Shown here in pieces: positions 21,208-31,714 of a stretch of 38,893 nt of DNA. Numbering within the stretch: position 1 is the stretch's first letter; every line of letters starts with the position of its first letter. A model generated the notes under the pieces. The model was not told the DNA's origin, made no database searches, and saw only the letters and a list, made by a program, of their open reading frames with translations. The DNA is from Oscillospiraceae bacterium (lineage in GTDB: Bacteria; Bacillota; Clostridia; Oscillospirales; Ruminococcaceae). The stretch lies in the NCBI GenBank assembly GCA_022769565.1, contig JALEJQ010000007.1, positions 1 to 38,893 on the forward strand, written 5' to 3'. The translations under genes were made by a program, and so were the position numbers.

Positions 21208-24200
21208 ATGGAAAATTTTGTTCATCTTCATCTCCACAGCGAATACAGCCTTCTTGACGGTGCCTGCCGAATAAAAGAGCTTGTGCGGAGAGTTAAGGAG
21301 CTTGGTCAGCCTGCTGTGGCGGTTACCGATCACGGCAACCTTTATGCGGCAATTGAATTTTACAATGAAGCTAAGGCTGAGGGGATAAAGCCTATTATCG
21401 GCTGCGAGGTGTATGTTGCTCCGAGAACACGTTTTGACAAGGTGACAGGCATTGACGGCAAGCCTTATCACCTTGTTCTTATCTGTGAAAACAACGAAGG
21501 CTACAATAATCTTATAAAGCTGGTCTCTCTTGGCTATACCGAAGGCTTTTACAGCAAACCGAGGGTAGATATTGAGGCTTTGAAGCAGTACAGCAGGGGA
21601 CTTATCGCTCTTTCAGGATGTATTGCCGGGGAAATACCGAGACTTCTTCTGAACGGGGAGTATGAAACGGCTAAAAACAAGGCTCTTGAGTACAACAGAA
21701 TTTTCGGAAGCGGAAATTACTTTATCGAGGTGCAGAATCACGGCATAAAAGAGGAAATTTCGGTGCTGCCGCTGCTTTACAGGCTTTCTGCGGAAACGGG
21801 GATACCCCTCTGCGCTACAAATGACGCACATTATATCCTTAAATCCGACGTTAAAATACAAAAGGTGCTTGTTGCGATACAGACAAACACGCCTTTGAGT
21901 AAGCCAAGTCCTCTTAATTTCCCCACAAACGAATTCTATATAAAAAACCGTGAGGAAATGGAGAGTATTTTTGCGCAAAGACCCGAAGCCGTAGAAAATA
22001 CGGTCAGGATCGCCGAACGCTGCAATGTGGAATTTGAATTTGGCGTGATAAAGCTGCCTAAATACGAAATTCCGGGCGTAACGGACAATGCAGGCTATTT
22101 CCGCAATATGTGCTATGAGGGTTTGAAGGAAAGATATGGTGAAGATCCGCCGGAAGAGTATGTTAAGCGCCTTGAATACGAGCTTGATGTTATAATAAAA
22201 ATGGGTTACACCGATTACTATCTTATAGTGTGGGATTTCGTTCATTACGCCAAGACACACGACATTCCCGTGGGACCGGGACGAGGTTCGGGCGCAGGAA
22301 GTATTGCAGCTTACTGCATAGGAATAACCAACATTGACCCTATGAAGTACAATCTTCTTTTTGAGCGTTTTCTTAATCCCGAACGTGTGTCAATGCCCGA
22401 TTTTGATATTGATTTCTGCTATGAAAAACGTCAGCAGGTCATTGATTATGTTGTTGAAAAGTACGGCAGCGACCGTGTTGCTCAGATAATAACATTCGGT
22501 ACAATGGCGGCGAAAGCTGCTGTCCGTGATGTTGGCAGGGTAATGGAGCTGCCCTATAACACGGTTGATACGGTCTCAAAGCTGATACCATTTGAGCTTC
22601 ATGCAACCCTTGATAAGGCGCTTGCTTCAAGCGAGGAGCTTAAAAAGCTGTATATGTCCGATTCCACCGTTCACGAGCTTATAGACACGGCGAAAAAGAT
22701 AGAGGGTATGCCGAGACACGCTTCTACCCATGCGGCAGGAGTGGTTATTTCCGACGCACCCGTAAGCAACTATGTTCCCGTTCAGAAAAACGATGAAGCG
22801 GTCGTTACCCAGTACCCTATGAATATCCTTGAAAGCCTTGGTTTGCTGAAAATGGATTTTCTCGGTCTGAGGACACTGACGGTCATAAGCGACACGGTAA
22901 AAGCTGTGCGTAAAAGCTGTACCGATTTTAACATTGAAAAGATACCTCTTGACGACAAACAGGTTTTTGAAATGCTTTCGGCAGGAGAATCGGACGCTGT
23001 GTTCCAGTTTGAAAGTGCAGGTATGCGGCAGGTGCTTTCAAGGCTTAAACCCGAATCAATAGAGGATCTTATTGCGGTGCTTTCCCTTTACCGTCCCGGA
23101 CCTATGGACAGTATTCCGAAATATATTGAAAACCGACATCACCCCGAAAAGGTCACCTACAAGCATCCACTTCTGGAGGATATTCTCAACGTGACTTACG
23201 GCTGCATCGTTTATCAGGAACAGGTAATGCAGATATGCCGCAAACTGGCAGGTTATTCCTACGGCAGAGCAGACCTTGTGCGCCGTGCAATGGCAAAGAA
23301 AAAAGCGGACGTTATGGAAAAGGAGAGGAGCATTTTTGTGGGGGGCGCAAAGTCCAACGGCGTTCCCGAAAGTACGGCAAATGATATTTTTGATGAAATG
23401 TCGGGTTTTGCTTCTTATGCGTTCAACAAATCCCACGCTGCCGCATATGCTCATGTGGCGTATCAGACGGCATACCTGAAATGTCATTTTTATAAGGAAT
23501 ATATGGCTGCTCTTATGACAAGCGTTATGGACAGCCAGTACAAGCTTTCCGATTACATTGCCGAGTGCGGCAAACGCGGAATAAAGATACTTTGTCCCGA
23601 TATAAACAGGAGTGAGGCAGGCTTTTCCGCAGATAAGGACGGTATAAGGTTTGCGCTGCTTGCTGTGAGAAATCTTGGGAAAAATGCTATTGACAATATC
23701 ATATTTGAACGTGTAAAGAATGGTAACTTTACATCGCTTTCTGACTTCTGCCGACGTATGAACGGCAAGGATATTAACCGCAAGGCTGCGGAAAGCCTTA
23801 TAAAATGCGGAGCCTTTGACAGTTTCAGCCTTAATCGCCGTGAAATGATGGAAAATTACGATAATATTTTTTCGGGACTTCAGGCTTCTGTAAGGCAGAA
23901 TATAGAAGGGCAGATAAATTTCTTTGATTCGGGCAGCTCGGGAGCGGCAGAACCCGAGGTGCCGATGAAGAAGCTCCCCGAATACCCGTTGGGAACGCTA
24001 CTTGAGTTTGAAAAAGAAGCTGCAGGAATGTATATTTCGGGACATCCGCTTATGCAGTATGCGAATATTTCTGCAGCGGCGAAGCATACTGAGATACGCT
24101 GCTTTTATTCGGAGAGCGGAAAAATTCCCGATGGCTCAAACGTTAAATTTATCTGTATACTGCAGAGCGTAAAGCTGCACAAGACAAAATCCGGCTCGGT

Positions 24201-24621
24201 AATGGCTTTTGCTTCTGCGGAAGATGAAGCAGGCGAGTGCGAGGTCATCTTTTTCCCCGAAATTTATGCTGCAAATGTCAATAATCTGCGTCAGGGCAAT
24301 TATATTTTTATAAGCGGCAAAATTTCATACAAGGACGACAGCCCGAAGGTCATTGCCGAAACTGCTATGAGTGCGGAAATGTATGTTAAAGCCGTATCTT
24401 CGGGTAATCTTTATATAAAGTTTGGAAGCGGCGAATCGGACAAGATAAACGAAATTTTGAGTTCGTGCAGCGGAAGTCCGGGCAGCGGAAAAGTGATATT
24501 TTACTTTGAAGATATAAAAAAATATGTAAAGCCCAAAAGCATTACAGGCGTGAATATTACCGAGAATCTTTTGGAACAGCTTGTAAAAATTGTAGGTATA
24601 GGCAATATTGCACTTCAATAA
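21208..24621 (+). CDS. dnaE: DNA polymerase III subunit alpha (DnaE)
   Basis: A 1,137-residue C-family replicative polymerase. Domains in order: PHP domain (HLHLHSEYSLLDGACRI at 6-22, VTDHGNLY), palm with GPGRGSGAGS and the catalytic PDFDIDF, then fingers (YRPGPMDSIP), the helix-hairpin-helix region, and an OB fold near 985-1060 (VKFICILQSVKLHKTKSGSVMAF). In Firmicutes that also have PolC, DnaE extends primers on the lagging strand; whether PolC exists here cannot be seen. The start MENFVHL follows AAGGGGG. The 5' end was copied into the cassette seam at 20467. Confidence 0.97.
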   Translation: MENFVHLHLHSEYSLLDGACRIKELVRRVKELGQPAVAVTDHGNLYAAIEFYNEAKAEGIKPIIGCEVYVAPRTRFDKVTGIDGKPYHLVLICENNEGYNNLIKLVSLGYTEGFYSKPRVDIEALKQYSRGLIALSGCIAGEIPRLLLNGEYETAKNKALEYNRIFGSGNYFIEVQNHGIKEEISVLPLLYRLSAETGIPLCATNDAHYILKSDVKIQKVLVAIQTNTPLSKPSPLNFPTNEFYIKNREEMESIFAQRPEAVENTVRIAERCNVEFEFGVIKLPKYEIPGVTDNAGYFRNMCYEGLKERYGEDPPEEYVKRLEYELDVIIKMGYTDYYLIVWDFVHYAKTHDIPVGPGRGSGAGSIAAYCIGITNIDPMKYNLLFERFLNPERVSMPDFDIDFCYEKRQQVIDYVVEKYGSDRVAQIITFGTMAAKAAVRDVGRVMELPYNTVDTVSKLIPFELHATLDKALASSEELKKLYMSDSTVHELIDTAKKIEGMPRHASTHAAGVVISDAPVSNYVPVQKNDEAVVTQYPMNILESLGLLKMDFLGLRTLTVISDTVKAVRKSCTDFNIEKIPLDDKQVFEMLSAGESDAVFQFESAGMRQVLSRLKPESIEDLIAVLSLYRPGPMDSIPKYIENRHHPEKVTYKHPLLEDILNVTYGCIVYQEQVMQICRKLAGYSYGRADLVRRAMAKKKADVMEKERSIFVGGAKSNGVPESTANDIFDEMSGFASYAFNKSHAAAYAHVAYQTAYLKCHFYKEYMAALMTSVMDSQYKLSDYIAECGKRGIKILCPDINRSEAGFSADKDGIRFALLAVRNLGKNAIDNIIFERVKNGNFTSLSDFCRRMNGKDINRKAAESLIKCGAFDSFSLNRREMMENYDNIFSGLQASVRQNIEGQINFFDSGSSGAAEPEVPMKKLPEYPLGTLLEFEKEAAGMYISGHPLMQYANISAAAKHTEIRCFYSESGKIPDGSNVKFICILQSVKLHKTKSGSVMAFASAEDEAGECEVIFFPEIYAANVNNLRQGNYIFISGKISYKDDSPKVIAETAMSAEMYVKAVSSGNLYIKFGSGESDKINEILSSCSGSPGSGKVIFYFEDIKKYVKPKSITGVNITENLLEQLVKIVGIGNIALQ

Positions 24622-24631
24622 TGTACTTTCC

Positions 24632-24660
24632 TTGATAAAATTCATCTTGGGAAGTATAAT
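24632..24660 (+). promoter_or_regulatory. folT promoter
   Basis: TTGATA (24632-24637) and TATAAT (24655-24660) are exactly 17 bases apart and lie 30 bases ahead of the riboswitch. Confidence 0.75.
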
Positions 24661-24689
24661 ATAAGTGTTACAACAGAAAGCAGGCATTT

Positions 24690-24868
24690 ACAGAGTAGAA
24701 TAATGAGCGTAAAGAACCGAATTAATTTTCGGTCAAGTGTCCGCAGGACGGGGAGTTGTCTGCGGAACGAAAAACGTTTATACGTTTGCGGTTCAATATT
24801 CGCATCCCGCTGAAATGCATACAGGAGCCTTTTTTATCCTCCCGATATGCAAAACAGCATTATTTCAA
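24690..24868 (+). ncRNA. THF (tetrahydrofolate) riboswitch and expression platform
   Basis: The aptamer (about 24690-24812) has the family's conserved pieces in order: CAGAGTAGA, GCGT, AAGTGTCCGC, GGACGGGGAGTTGTC, GGAACGAAAA, TGCGGTTCAAT, and CGCATCCCGCTG. Two variable hairpins (ACCGAA..TTCGGT; AACG..CGTT) fit the usual stems. Downstream, TGCATA (24817) pairs with TATGCA (24845), placing AGGAG and CCTCC in a hairpin. The CCTCC at about 24838-24843 is complementary to the folT ribosome site AAGGAGG, so control is probably at translation. Ligand binding is inferred from the pattern and the folate-transport gene downstream. Confidence 0.85.
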
Positions 24869-24879
24869 GGAGGTATAAT

Positions 24880-25446
24880 ATGAAAGGCTTTTTTTCTTTG
24901 TTTCCCGATTCTGCCAAGAAGCTGAAAAGTGTGAAATGCCTTGCAACAACCGGCATACTTATCGCACTTTTTATAATTCTTGATTTCTTTTCCATTAAAA
25001 TAGGTTCTTTTGCAAAGGTGAATTTTGCTTTTGCCGCACTTTCCGTTGTGGGAATGCTTTACGGTCCTGTTCCTGCTGTGCTTGCGGCGGTTGCCGGAGA
25101 TCTGCTTGGCTGTATTATAAGCGGACAGGCGCCTATGCCGCTTCTTACCCTTACTGCAGCGGCAGAAGGATTGCTGTACGGCATATGCCTTTACAGGCAG
25201 CAGGGCAAAAAGCTTGCCGTTATGGCAGTGGTTGCGCGTCTTATAGATTCCTTTGTGATAAACCTGGTGTTTAACACACTTATCCTTATGTCTGCCGGAT
25301 TTATGTCCCAGACCAAGGAGCAGTTCGTGATAAGAACAGGCAAAATTGCTGCCGAGGTCGTGATCTACTGTCCTTTGCTTGCAGCATTTCTTCCTGCGGT
25401 GTATCTTATATATAAAAGATTGCATAAGGATCGGACCGCAAAATAA
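24880..25446 (+). CDS. folT: ECF transporter S component, folate (FolT)
   Basis: A 188-residue membrane protein with about six helices and the folate-family ECF S-component patterns: LIALFIILDFFSIKIG near 24-39, NFAFAALSVVGMLYGP (45-60), AAVAGDLLGCII and a C-terminal RTGK..E..IYCPL..A.LP. It captures folates and works with the shared EcfAA'T energising module encoded elsewhere. ATG 24880 follows AAGGAGG at 24868-24874; an in-frame ATG at 24847 lies in the riboswitch platform and is rejected. The THF riboswitch supports the substrate. Confidence 0.92.
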   Translation: MKGFFSLFPDSAKKLKSVKCLATTGILIALFIILDFFSIKIGSFAKVNFAFAALSVVGMLYGPVPAVLAAVAGDLLGCIISGQAPMPLLTLTAAAEGLLYGICLYRQQGKKLAVMAVVARLIDSFVINLVFNTLILMSAGFMSQTKEQFVIRTGKIAAEVVIYCPLLAAFLPAVYLIYKRLHKDRTAK

Positions 25447-25561
25447 ATTATTGCATAACCTGTTTTCTGTATGTATATCCACTGAAAAAACAGCATTTTC
25501 GCATTGTTTAACAGCGTAAACGGTAAAAGACAAAAAACTTCCGAATTTTTTTGAAAAGCTG

Positions 25562-25590
25562 TTGACAAATAAAAACTGCTGTGATATAAT
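25562..25590 (+). promoter_or_regulatory. rplU promoter
   Basis: TTGACA (25562-25567) and TATAAT (25585-25590) with a 17-base spacer, a perfect vegetative promoter. Confidence 0.85.
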
Positions 25591-25596
25591 AATTAA

Positions 25597-25686
25597 GCCG
25601 CATGTCTTAGGCTTTTAAAGTTATGCCATTATCCCGGTATACGCCTATTGTTACAGCGAGTTTTATGAAAAGGCAGGTGCCATTGT
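25597..25686 (+). ncRNA. L21 leader RNA (putative)
   Basis: The 97 bases between the promoter and rplU are structured. GCCGCATGTC...AGGC, GTTATGCCATTATCCCGGTATACGCC and a final AAGGCAGGTGCC can form interlocking stems (for example GCCTA/TAGGC types). Position and pattern fit the ribosomal L21 leader of Firmicutes, in which a ribosomal protein controls its own operon. I assign it from context and remembered features rather than a full match. Confidence 0.55.
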
Positions 25687-25687
25687 A

Positions 25688-26002
25688 ATGTACGCAATTA
25701 TTGAAACAGGCGGAAAGCAGTATCAGGTAAATGAGGGCGATGAGATCTTTATCGAAAAGCTCGACGTTAACGCTGACGATTCCGTTACTTTTGACAAGGT
25801 TATTGCTGTCGGCAAGGACAGCGGTCTTGAAGTAGGTGCTCCCTATGTAAACGGTGCAGCTGTTGAAGCCAAGGTTATCAAGAACGGCAAGGCTAAGAAG
25901 ATCACTGTTTTCACCTACAAGCCCAAGAAGGGTTCTTCTCACAAGAAGCAGGGTCACAGACAGCCTTACACAAAGGTAAGAATTGACGCTATCAAGGCGT
26001 AA
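25688..26002 (+). CDS. rplU: Ribosomal protein bL21
   Basis: A 104-residue 50S protein of standard length: [14 protein letters not shown] at the start, [10 protein letters not shown] in the middle and [20 protein letters not shown] at the C-terminus. It binds 23S rRNA. It is followed after only 66 bases by rpmA, without the prp protease gene usually found between them in Firmicutes. Confidence 0.98.
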   Translation: MYAIIETGGKQYQVNEGDEIFIEKLDVNADDSVTFDKVIAVGKDSGLEVGAPYVNGAAVEAKVIKNGKAKKITVFTYKPKKGSSHKKQGHRQPYTKVRIDAIKA

Positions 26003-26068
26003 GTTCTTTACATTCGGCTGAGTAATACTTTATTCGGATTATTGCATTTAACGGAGGTGTAATATAAT

Positions 26069-26326
26069 ATGGCACATAAAAAGGGTATGGGCTCCACCAA
26101 GAACGGTCGTGATTCAGAATCCAAGCGTCTTGGCGTTAAAAGAGCAGACGGTCAGGCAGTAGTTGCCGGCAACATCCTTGTTCGTCAGAGAGGTACACAC
26201 ATTCACGCAGGTGAAGGCGTTGGTATGGGTTCTGACAATACACTTTTTGCAAAGGTTGACGGAACAGTAAGATTTGAGCGTGTAGGACGTGACCGTAAGA
26301 AGGTTAGCGTTTACGCTGCTGAATAA
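26069..26326 (+). CDS. rpmA: Ribosomal protein bL27 without N-terminal extension
   Basis: An 85-residue 50S protein whose N-terminus reaches the peptidyl-transferase centre. It starts [22 protein letters not shown] directly, as in Gram-negatives. Most Firmicutes carry a leading peptide (ending FFAS or similar) removed by Prp; this is absent, and so is prp. GGAGG at 26053-26057 precedes the ATG, and a terminator follows. Confidence 0.97.
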   Translation: MAHKKGMGSTKNGRDSESKRLGVKRADGQAVVAGNILVRQRGTHIHAGEGVGMGSDNTLFAKVDGTVRFERVGRDRKKVSVYAAE

Positions 26327-26347
26327 TTTTATATTCTGACTTTCATG

Positions 26348-26377
26348 AAAGGGATAGATTTCTATCCCTTTTTTTAT
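26348..26377 (+). terminator. Terminator of the rplU-rpmA operon
   Basis: AAAGGGATAGA and TCTATCCCTTT form an 11-bp stem around TT, followed by a T run. Confidence 0.92.
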
Positions 26378-26384
26378 TTTTGTA

Positions 26385-26413
26385 TTGCAGAATGCTATGT
26401 TTTGTGATATACT
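26385..26413 (+). promoter_or_regulatory. obg promoter
   Basis: TTGCAG (26385-26390) and TATACT (26408-26413) with a 17-base spacer, about 47 bases before the obg start. Confidence 0.65.
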
Positions 26414-26447
26414 AATGATATTATGGATAATTTTGCGGTGTATTTAA

Positions 26448-27740
<1,293 letters not shown>

Positions 27741-27749
27741 TCTGAGAGG

Positions 27750-28145
27750 GTGACTTTTCTGGACAAAAAAGACGTTAATCAATACAGTCCGCTTACGCTG
27801 GCTTTTCTCGGTGACGCAGTCTATGAGCAGCTTGTGCGTGAAAAAATCGTGCTGACGGCTAATATGCCCGTCGGCAGGCTGCATAAGGAAGCTGTCGAAA
27901 GGGTAAGAGCGGCTTATCAGTCAAAGGCTGTGGACGTTATTCTTCCAATGCTTACGGAAGATGAAGAAAATATAATGAAAAGAGGCAGAAATGCTACCTC
28001 AAATACCGTTCCCAAAAGCTCCAATCCCGTTGAGTACCGCAGGGCGACCGGGTTGGAGGCGCTGTTTGGTTATCTTTATCTTTTGGGAAATTCCGAAAGA
28101 ATAGTTGAAATTTTCAATACAATTTGGTATAATACGGAGGTATGA
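27750..28145 (+). CDS. mrnC: Mini-ribonuclease III
   Basis: A 131-residue RNase III-like enzyme without the double-stranded RNA-binding domain, which matures 23S rRNA ends. It has the catalytic motif LAFLGDAVYEQLVR and the second motif LEALFGYLYLLG. The start shown is GTG 27750, very close to GAGAGG; CTG 27759 would be better spaced, so the exact start is uncertain. In many Firmicutes mrnC follows cysS; here it follows obg by 9 bases. Confidence 0.9.
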   Translation: MTFLDKKDVNQYSPLTLAFLGDAVYEQLVREKIVLTANMPVGRLHKEAVERVRAAYQSKAVDVILPMLTEDEENIMKRGRNATSNTVPKSSNPVEYRRATGLEALFGYLYLLGNSERIVEIFNTIWYNTEV

Positions 28146-28215
28146 TGTTTACTGCTGTATAAAACCTAATGAAAAATTTGTTATTTGATTTTTAATTTTA
28201 AGGAGAGATACAAAT

Positions 28216-28959
28216 ATGTCAGGACATTCTAAATGGAATAACATTAAAAGGAAAAAGGAAGCTACAGACGGCGCTAAGGCAAAGATCTTTACAAAGATCG
28301 GTCGTGAAATAGCTGTTTGCGTTAAAGAAGGCGGCGGAGACCCAAATAACAACTCCAAGCTCCGCGATCTTATTGCCAAAGCTAAGTCTAACAACGTGCC
28401 TAACGATAATATCGACAGAATAATCAAGAAAGCAATGGGCGACGGTGACAAGACCAACTATGAGTCAAACGTTTACGAGGGCTACGGTCCCTGCGGCGTT
28501 GCTGTAATTGTTGAGACCCTTACAGACAACAAAAACCGTACAGCAGGCGATATCCGTCATTATTTCGATAAGTTCGGCGGCAATCTCGGAACAACAGGCT
28601 GCGTATCCTTTATGTTCTCAAGCAAGGGCATTATAGTTGCAGACGGTACGGGACTTGATGAAGACAAGGTAATGGAAGACGTTTTTGACCTTGGCGCATC
28701 CGATTTTTCTATGGAAGACGATACTATTGAGATCGAGACAGAACCTAACGACCTTTCCGCAGTAAGAGACGGTCTTGTTGAAAAGGGCTACAAGCTCCTT
28801 TCCGCAGATGTTGAAATGATACCTGCTACTTATACGACCCTCACCGATGAGGACGCTATCAGAAAAATGAATCTTCTCCTTGAAAATCTTGAGGATAATG
28901 ACGACGTTCAGAACGTTTATCACAACTGGGATATGCCCGAAACCGACGAAGAAGACTGA
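28216..28959 (+). CDS. YebC/PmpR-family protein
   Basis: A 247-residue TACO1/YebC-family protein starting with the hallmark MSGHSKWNNIKRKKEATDGAKAKIFTKIGREI. The later motifs NVPNDNIDRIIKKA, YEGYGPCGVAVIVE, and DNKNRT are also present. The family has been described as DNA-binding regulators and as factors aiding translation of proline-rich stretches; which applies here is unknown. AAGGAGAG precedes the ATG. It is upstream of alaS by 63 bases. Confidence 0.95.
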   Translation: MSGHSKWNNIKRKKEATDGAKAKIFTKIGREIAVCVKEGGGDPNNNSKLRDLIAKAKSNNVPNDNIDRIIKKAMGDGDKTNYESNVYEGYGPCGVAVIVETLTDNKNRTAGDIRHYFDKFGGNLGTTGCVSFMFSSKGIIVADGTGLDEDKVMEDVFDLGASDFSMEDDTIEIETEPNDLSAVRDGLVEKGYKLLSADVEMIPATYTTLTDEDAIRKMNLLLENLEDNDDVQNVYHNWDMPETDEED

Positions 28960-29022
28960 TTTCGGAAACAATTTTACAGCGTTTTTTCAATATATTTTAT
29001 ATATGAATGGAGCTAATTTAAA

Positions 29023-31656
29023 ATGAAATGGACAGGACTTAACGAGCTTCGTGAAAGCTACTTAAAGTTTTTTGAAAGCAAGGGACATCTCCGCATGGAT
29101 TCTGCACCCCTTGTTCCTCAGGGAGACAATTCTATCCTGCTTATAAATGCAGGTATGACCCCCTTAAAAAAGTATTTTCAGGGAATAGAAACTCCTCCCT
29201 GCAAGCGTGTGACTACCTGCCAGAAGTGTATCAGAACCCCTGATATTGACAATGTGGGCAAAACTGCAAGACACGGTACTTATTTTGAAATGCTGGGTAA
29301 CTTCTCATTCGGCGATTATTTCAAGCATGAGGCTACCGCATGGGCTTGGGAGTATCTTACAAAGGTACTTGAAATTCCTGCGGACAGGCTTTGGATAACA
29401 ATTTATGAGGAAGATGACGAAGCAGGTGACATCTGGGCTAACGAGGTAGGTATTCCCCGTGACAGAATTGTAAAGCTGGGCAAGGCAGACAACTTCTGGG
29501 AACACGGAAGCGGTCCCTGCGGTCCTTGTTCGGAGATACATTTTGACAGAGGCGAAAAGTATGGTCCTTTTGAAAGCTTTGAACAGGCAGGAGATTGCGA
29601 CAGACTTATTGAAATATGGAATCTTGTATTTACTCAGTTCGATAACGACGGTCACGGAAACTATACTCAGCTTGCAAACAAGAATATCGACACAGGTATG
29701 GGTCTTGAACGTCTTGCATGTGTAATGCAGGATGTTGACAACCTTTTTGAGGTCGATACAGTTCAGAATATCATGAAGAAAATTTCCGAGATCACCGGAA
29801 AAACATACAAAGAAGACGAAAAGGACGACGTTTCTATCCGTGTTATCACCGATCATATCAGAAGCACCACATTTATGGTAGGCGACGGCGTTCTTCCTTC
29901 AAACGAGGGCAGAGGCTACGTTCTCCGCCGTCTGCTGAGAAGAGCTGCAAGACACGGCAGAATTCTTGGAACTAACAGACCTTTCCTTTATGAAGTCGTT
30001 GATACTGTTATAAACGAAAATGTTTCCGCTTATCCCGAGCTTGATTCCAAGAGAGAATACATCAAAAAAGTAATTCAGAAGGAAGAAGAGGCGTTTGCAA
30101 AGACAGTTGACAAGGGTTCTCAGATACTTGACCAGTACATTGCCGAAATCGAAGCTAAGGGCGTAAACAAAGTCCTTGGCGGTGAAGAAGCCTTCAAACT
30201 TCACGATACTTACGGATTCCCTCTTGACCTTACAAAGGAGATATGCGCCGAAAAGGGCATTTCCGTTGATGAGGACAAGTTCCATGAGTGCATGAAGATA
30301 CAGAAGCAGACTGCCCGTGAAAACAGAAAGCTGAGCGGCGGCTGGGACGACGCTACTGCAAGCGCACTTACTCAGTTTACAACCAAGTTTGTCGGATATA
30401 ACGAACTTGAGTGCGAAACAAAGATACTTGCAATGGTCAAGGACGGCGACGCAGCAGATATGTGCGAAGAAGGCGACAGAGTAACAGTTCTTCTTGAAAC
30501 AACTCCTTTCTATGCCGAGAGCGGCGGACAGGTAGGCGACAAGGGTACTATCGAGGGCAACGGAAATGTTATGGACGTTCTCGATACTCAGAAGCTGACA
30601 GGCGGTCAGTTCGTATGCCACTGCGAGGTAACAAGCGGCGGATTTACAACAGGTATGGCTGTAACGGCTAAGGTGGACAAGACCCTTCGTGCAGCAACTG
30701 CAAGAAACCATACTGCCGCACATCTGCTCCAGGCAGCATTAAGAAATGTCCTCGGCAACCACGTTCATCAGGCAGGTCAACTTGTTTCTCCCGACAGAAT
30801 GAGATTCGACTTTGCTCATTTCAGTGCTGTAACGCCTGAGGAGCTTTCAAAGATAGAAAACCTTGTAAACGAGGCTGTTCTTAATGCAATTGAACTTGAT
30901 ATTAAGGAAATGCCTATTGAAGAAGCGCAGAAGCTGGGTGCTATGGCTTTGTTCGGAGAAAAGTACGGCAAGGTCGTAAGAGTTGTCAACGTTCCCGGCG
31001 TTTCTCTTGAATTCTGCGGCGGTACTCATGTAAAGAATACCTCAAATATCGGTCTTTTCAAGATTATTTCCGAAAACTCCGTTGCCGCAGGCGTAAGAAG
31101 GATCGAAGCTGTAACGGGTACAGGCGTTCTCGGTCTTATTGACGAGTACAAGGACACCGTTGCACAGGCTGCAGCTGCTATCAAGGCTCCCAATGTAAAC
31201 GAGCTTGCTGCACGCTGCACCGCTGCTGCTGCTGAGATAAAGGCACTTGAAAAGCAAGTTGCAGAGCTTAATTCCAAGATCGCTTCTTCACAGCTTGATG
31301 TTCTTTTTGAAAATGCAGTTTCCTATAACGGCTGCCGTGTAACCTCCGCTAAGTTCAGCGGTGTTAAGTCCGATGTTCTCAGAACTATGGGCGACCAGAT
31401 AAAGGACAAGGCTCCCGATATTATTGCCGTACTTGCTTCTGTAACAGAGGACGGCGGCTCTATTCTCTGCGTAAGCGGTAAGGACGCTGTTTCCGCAGGC
31501 GCACATTCCGGCAAGATAGTACAGAAGATCGCTGCTCTGACAGGCGGAAAGGGCGGCGGACGTCCCGACAGCGCTATGGCAGGTATCGGTGACAAGAACA
31601 AGCTGGACAGCGCTCTTGCTTCTCTTACTGATGTTGTTAAGGAATTTGTAAAGTAA
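29023..31656 (+). CDS. alaS: Alanyl-tRNA synthetase
   Basis: An 877-residue class II synthetase, full length. The catalytic domain opens LRESYLKFFESKGH and contains LINAGMTPLKKYF and RTPDIDNVGKTARHGTYFEMLGNFSFG. The tRNA-recognition region, the editing domain with zinc-binding HxxxH (NHTAAHLLQ) and CGGTH, and the C-Ala domain (QKIAALTGGKGGGRPDSAMAG) follow. ATGGAGC lies ahead of the start. No T-box leader is visible in the 63 bases upstream. Confidence 0.98.
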   Translation: MKWTGLNELRESYLKFFESKGHLRMDSAPLVPQGDNSILLINAGMTPLKKYFQGIETPPCKRVTTCQKCIRTPDIDNVGKTARHGTYFEMLGNFSFGDYFKHEATAWAWEYLTKVLEIPADRLWITIYEEDDEAGDIWANEVGIPRDRIVKLGKADNFWEHGSGPCGPCSEIHFDRGEKYGPFESFEQAGDCDRLIEIWNLVFTQFDNDGHGNYTQLANKNIDTGMGLERLACVMQDVDNLFEVDTVQNIMKKISEITGKTYKEDEKDDVSIRVITDHIRSTTFMVGDGVLPSNEGRGYVLRRLLRRAARHGRILGTNRPFLYEVVDTVINENVSAYPELDSKREYIKKVIQKEEEAFAKTVDKGSQILDQYIAEIEAKGVNKVLGGEEAFKLHDTYGFPLDLTKEICAEKGISVDEDKFHECMKIQKQTARENRKLSGGWDDATASALTQFTTKFVGYNELECETKILAMVKDGDAADMCEEGDRVTVLLETTPFYAESGGQVGDKGTIEGNGNVMDVLDTQKLTGGQFVCHCEVTSGGFTTGMAVTAKVDKTLRAATARNHTAAHLLQAALRNVLGNHVHQAGQLVSPDRMRFDFAHFSAVTPEELSKIENLVNEAVLNAIELDIKEMPIEEAQKLGAMALFGEKYGKVVRVVNVPGVSLEFCGGTHVKNTSNIGLFKIISENSVAAGVRRIEAVTGTGVLGLIDEYKDTVAQAAAAIKAPNVNELAARCTAAAAEIKALEKQVAELNSKIASSQLDVLFENAVSYNGCRVTSAKFSGVKSDVLRTMGDQIKDKAPDIIAVLASVTEDGGSILCVSGKDAVSAGAHSGKIVQKIAALTGGKGGGRPDSAMAGIGDKNKLDSALASLTDVVKEFVK

Positions 31657-31666
31657 AAATATACGG

Positions 31667-31694
31667 GTACAGCAGGGATCAAAGCCTGCTGTAC
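31667..31694 (+). terminator. Perfect 10-bp hairpin between alaS and the HIT gene
   Basis: GTACAGCAGG (31667-31676) and CCTGCTGTAC (31685-31694) around an 8-base loop. Only TTT follows, then AAAAGGAG of the next ribosome site, so it may be a weak terminator or an RNA-stability element. Confidence 0.5.
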
Positions 31695-31714
31695 TTTAAA
31701 AGGAGATAATTGCA

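Noticed and set aside
28960-29022. T-box leaders for alaS and asnS
   Set aside because: The leaders are only about 60-70 bases and have no AGGGTGG-type antiterminator sequence on the coding strand.
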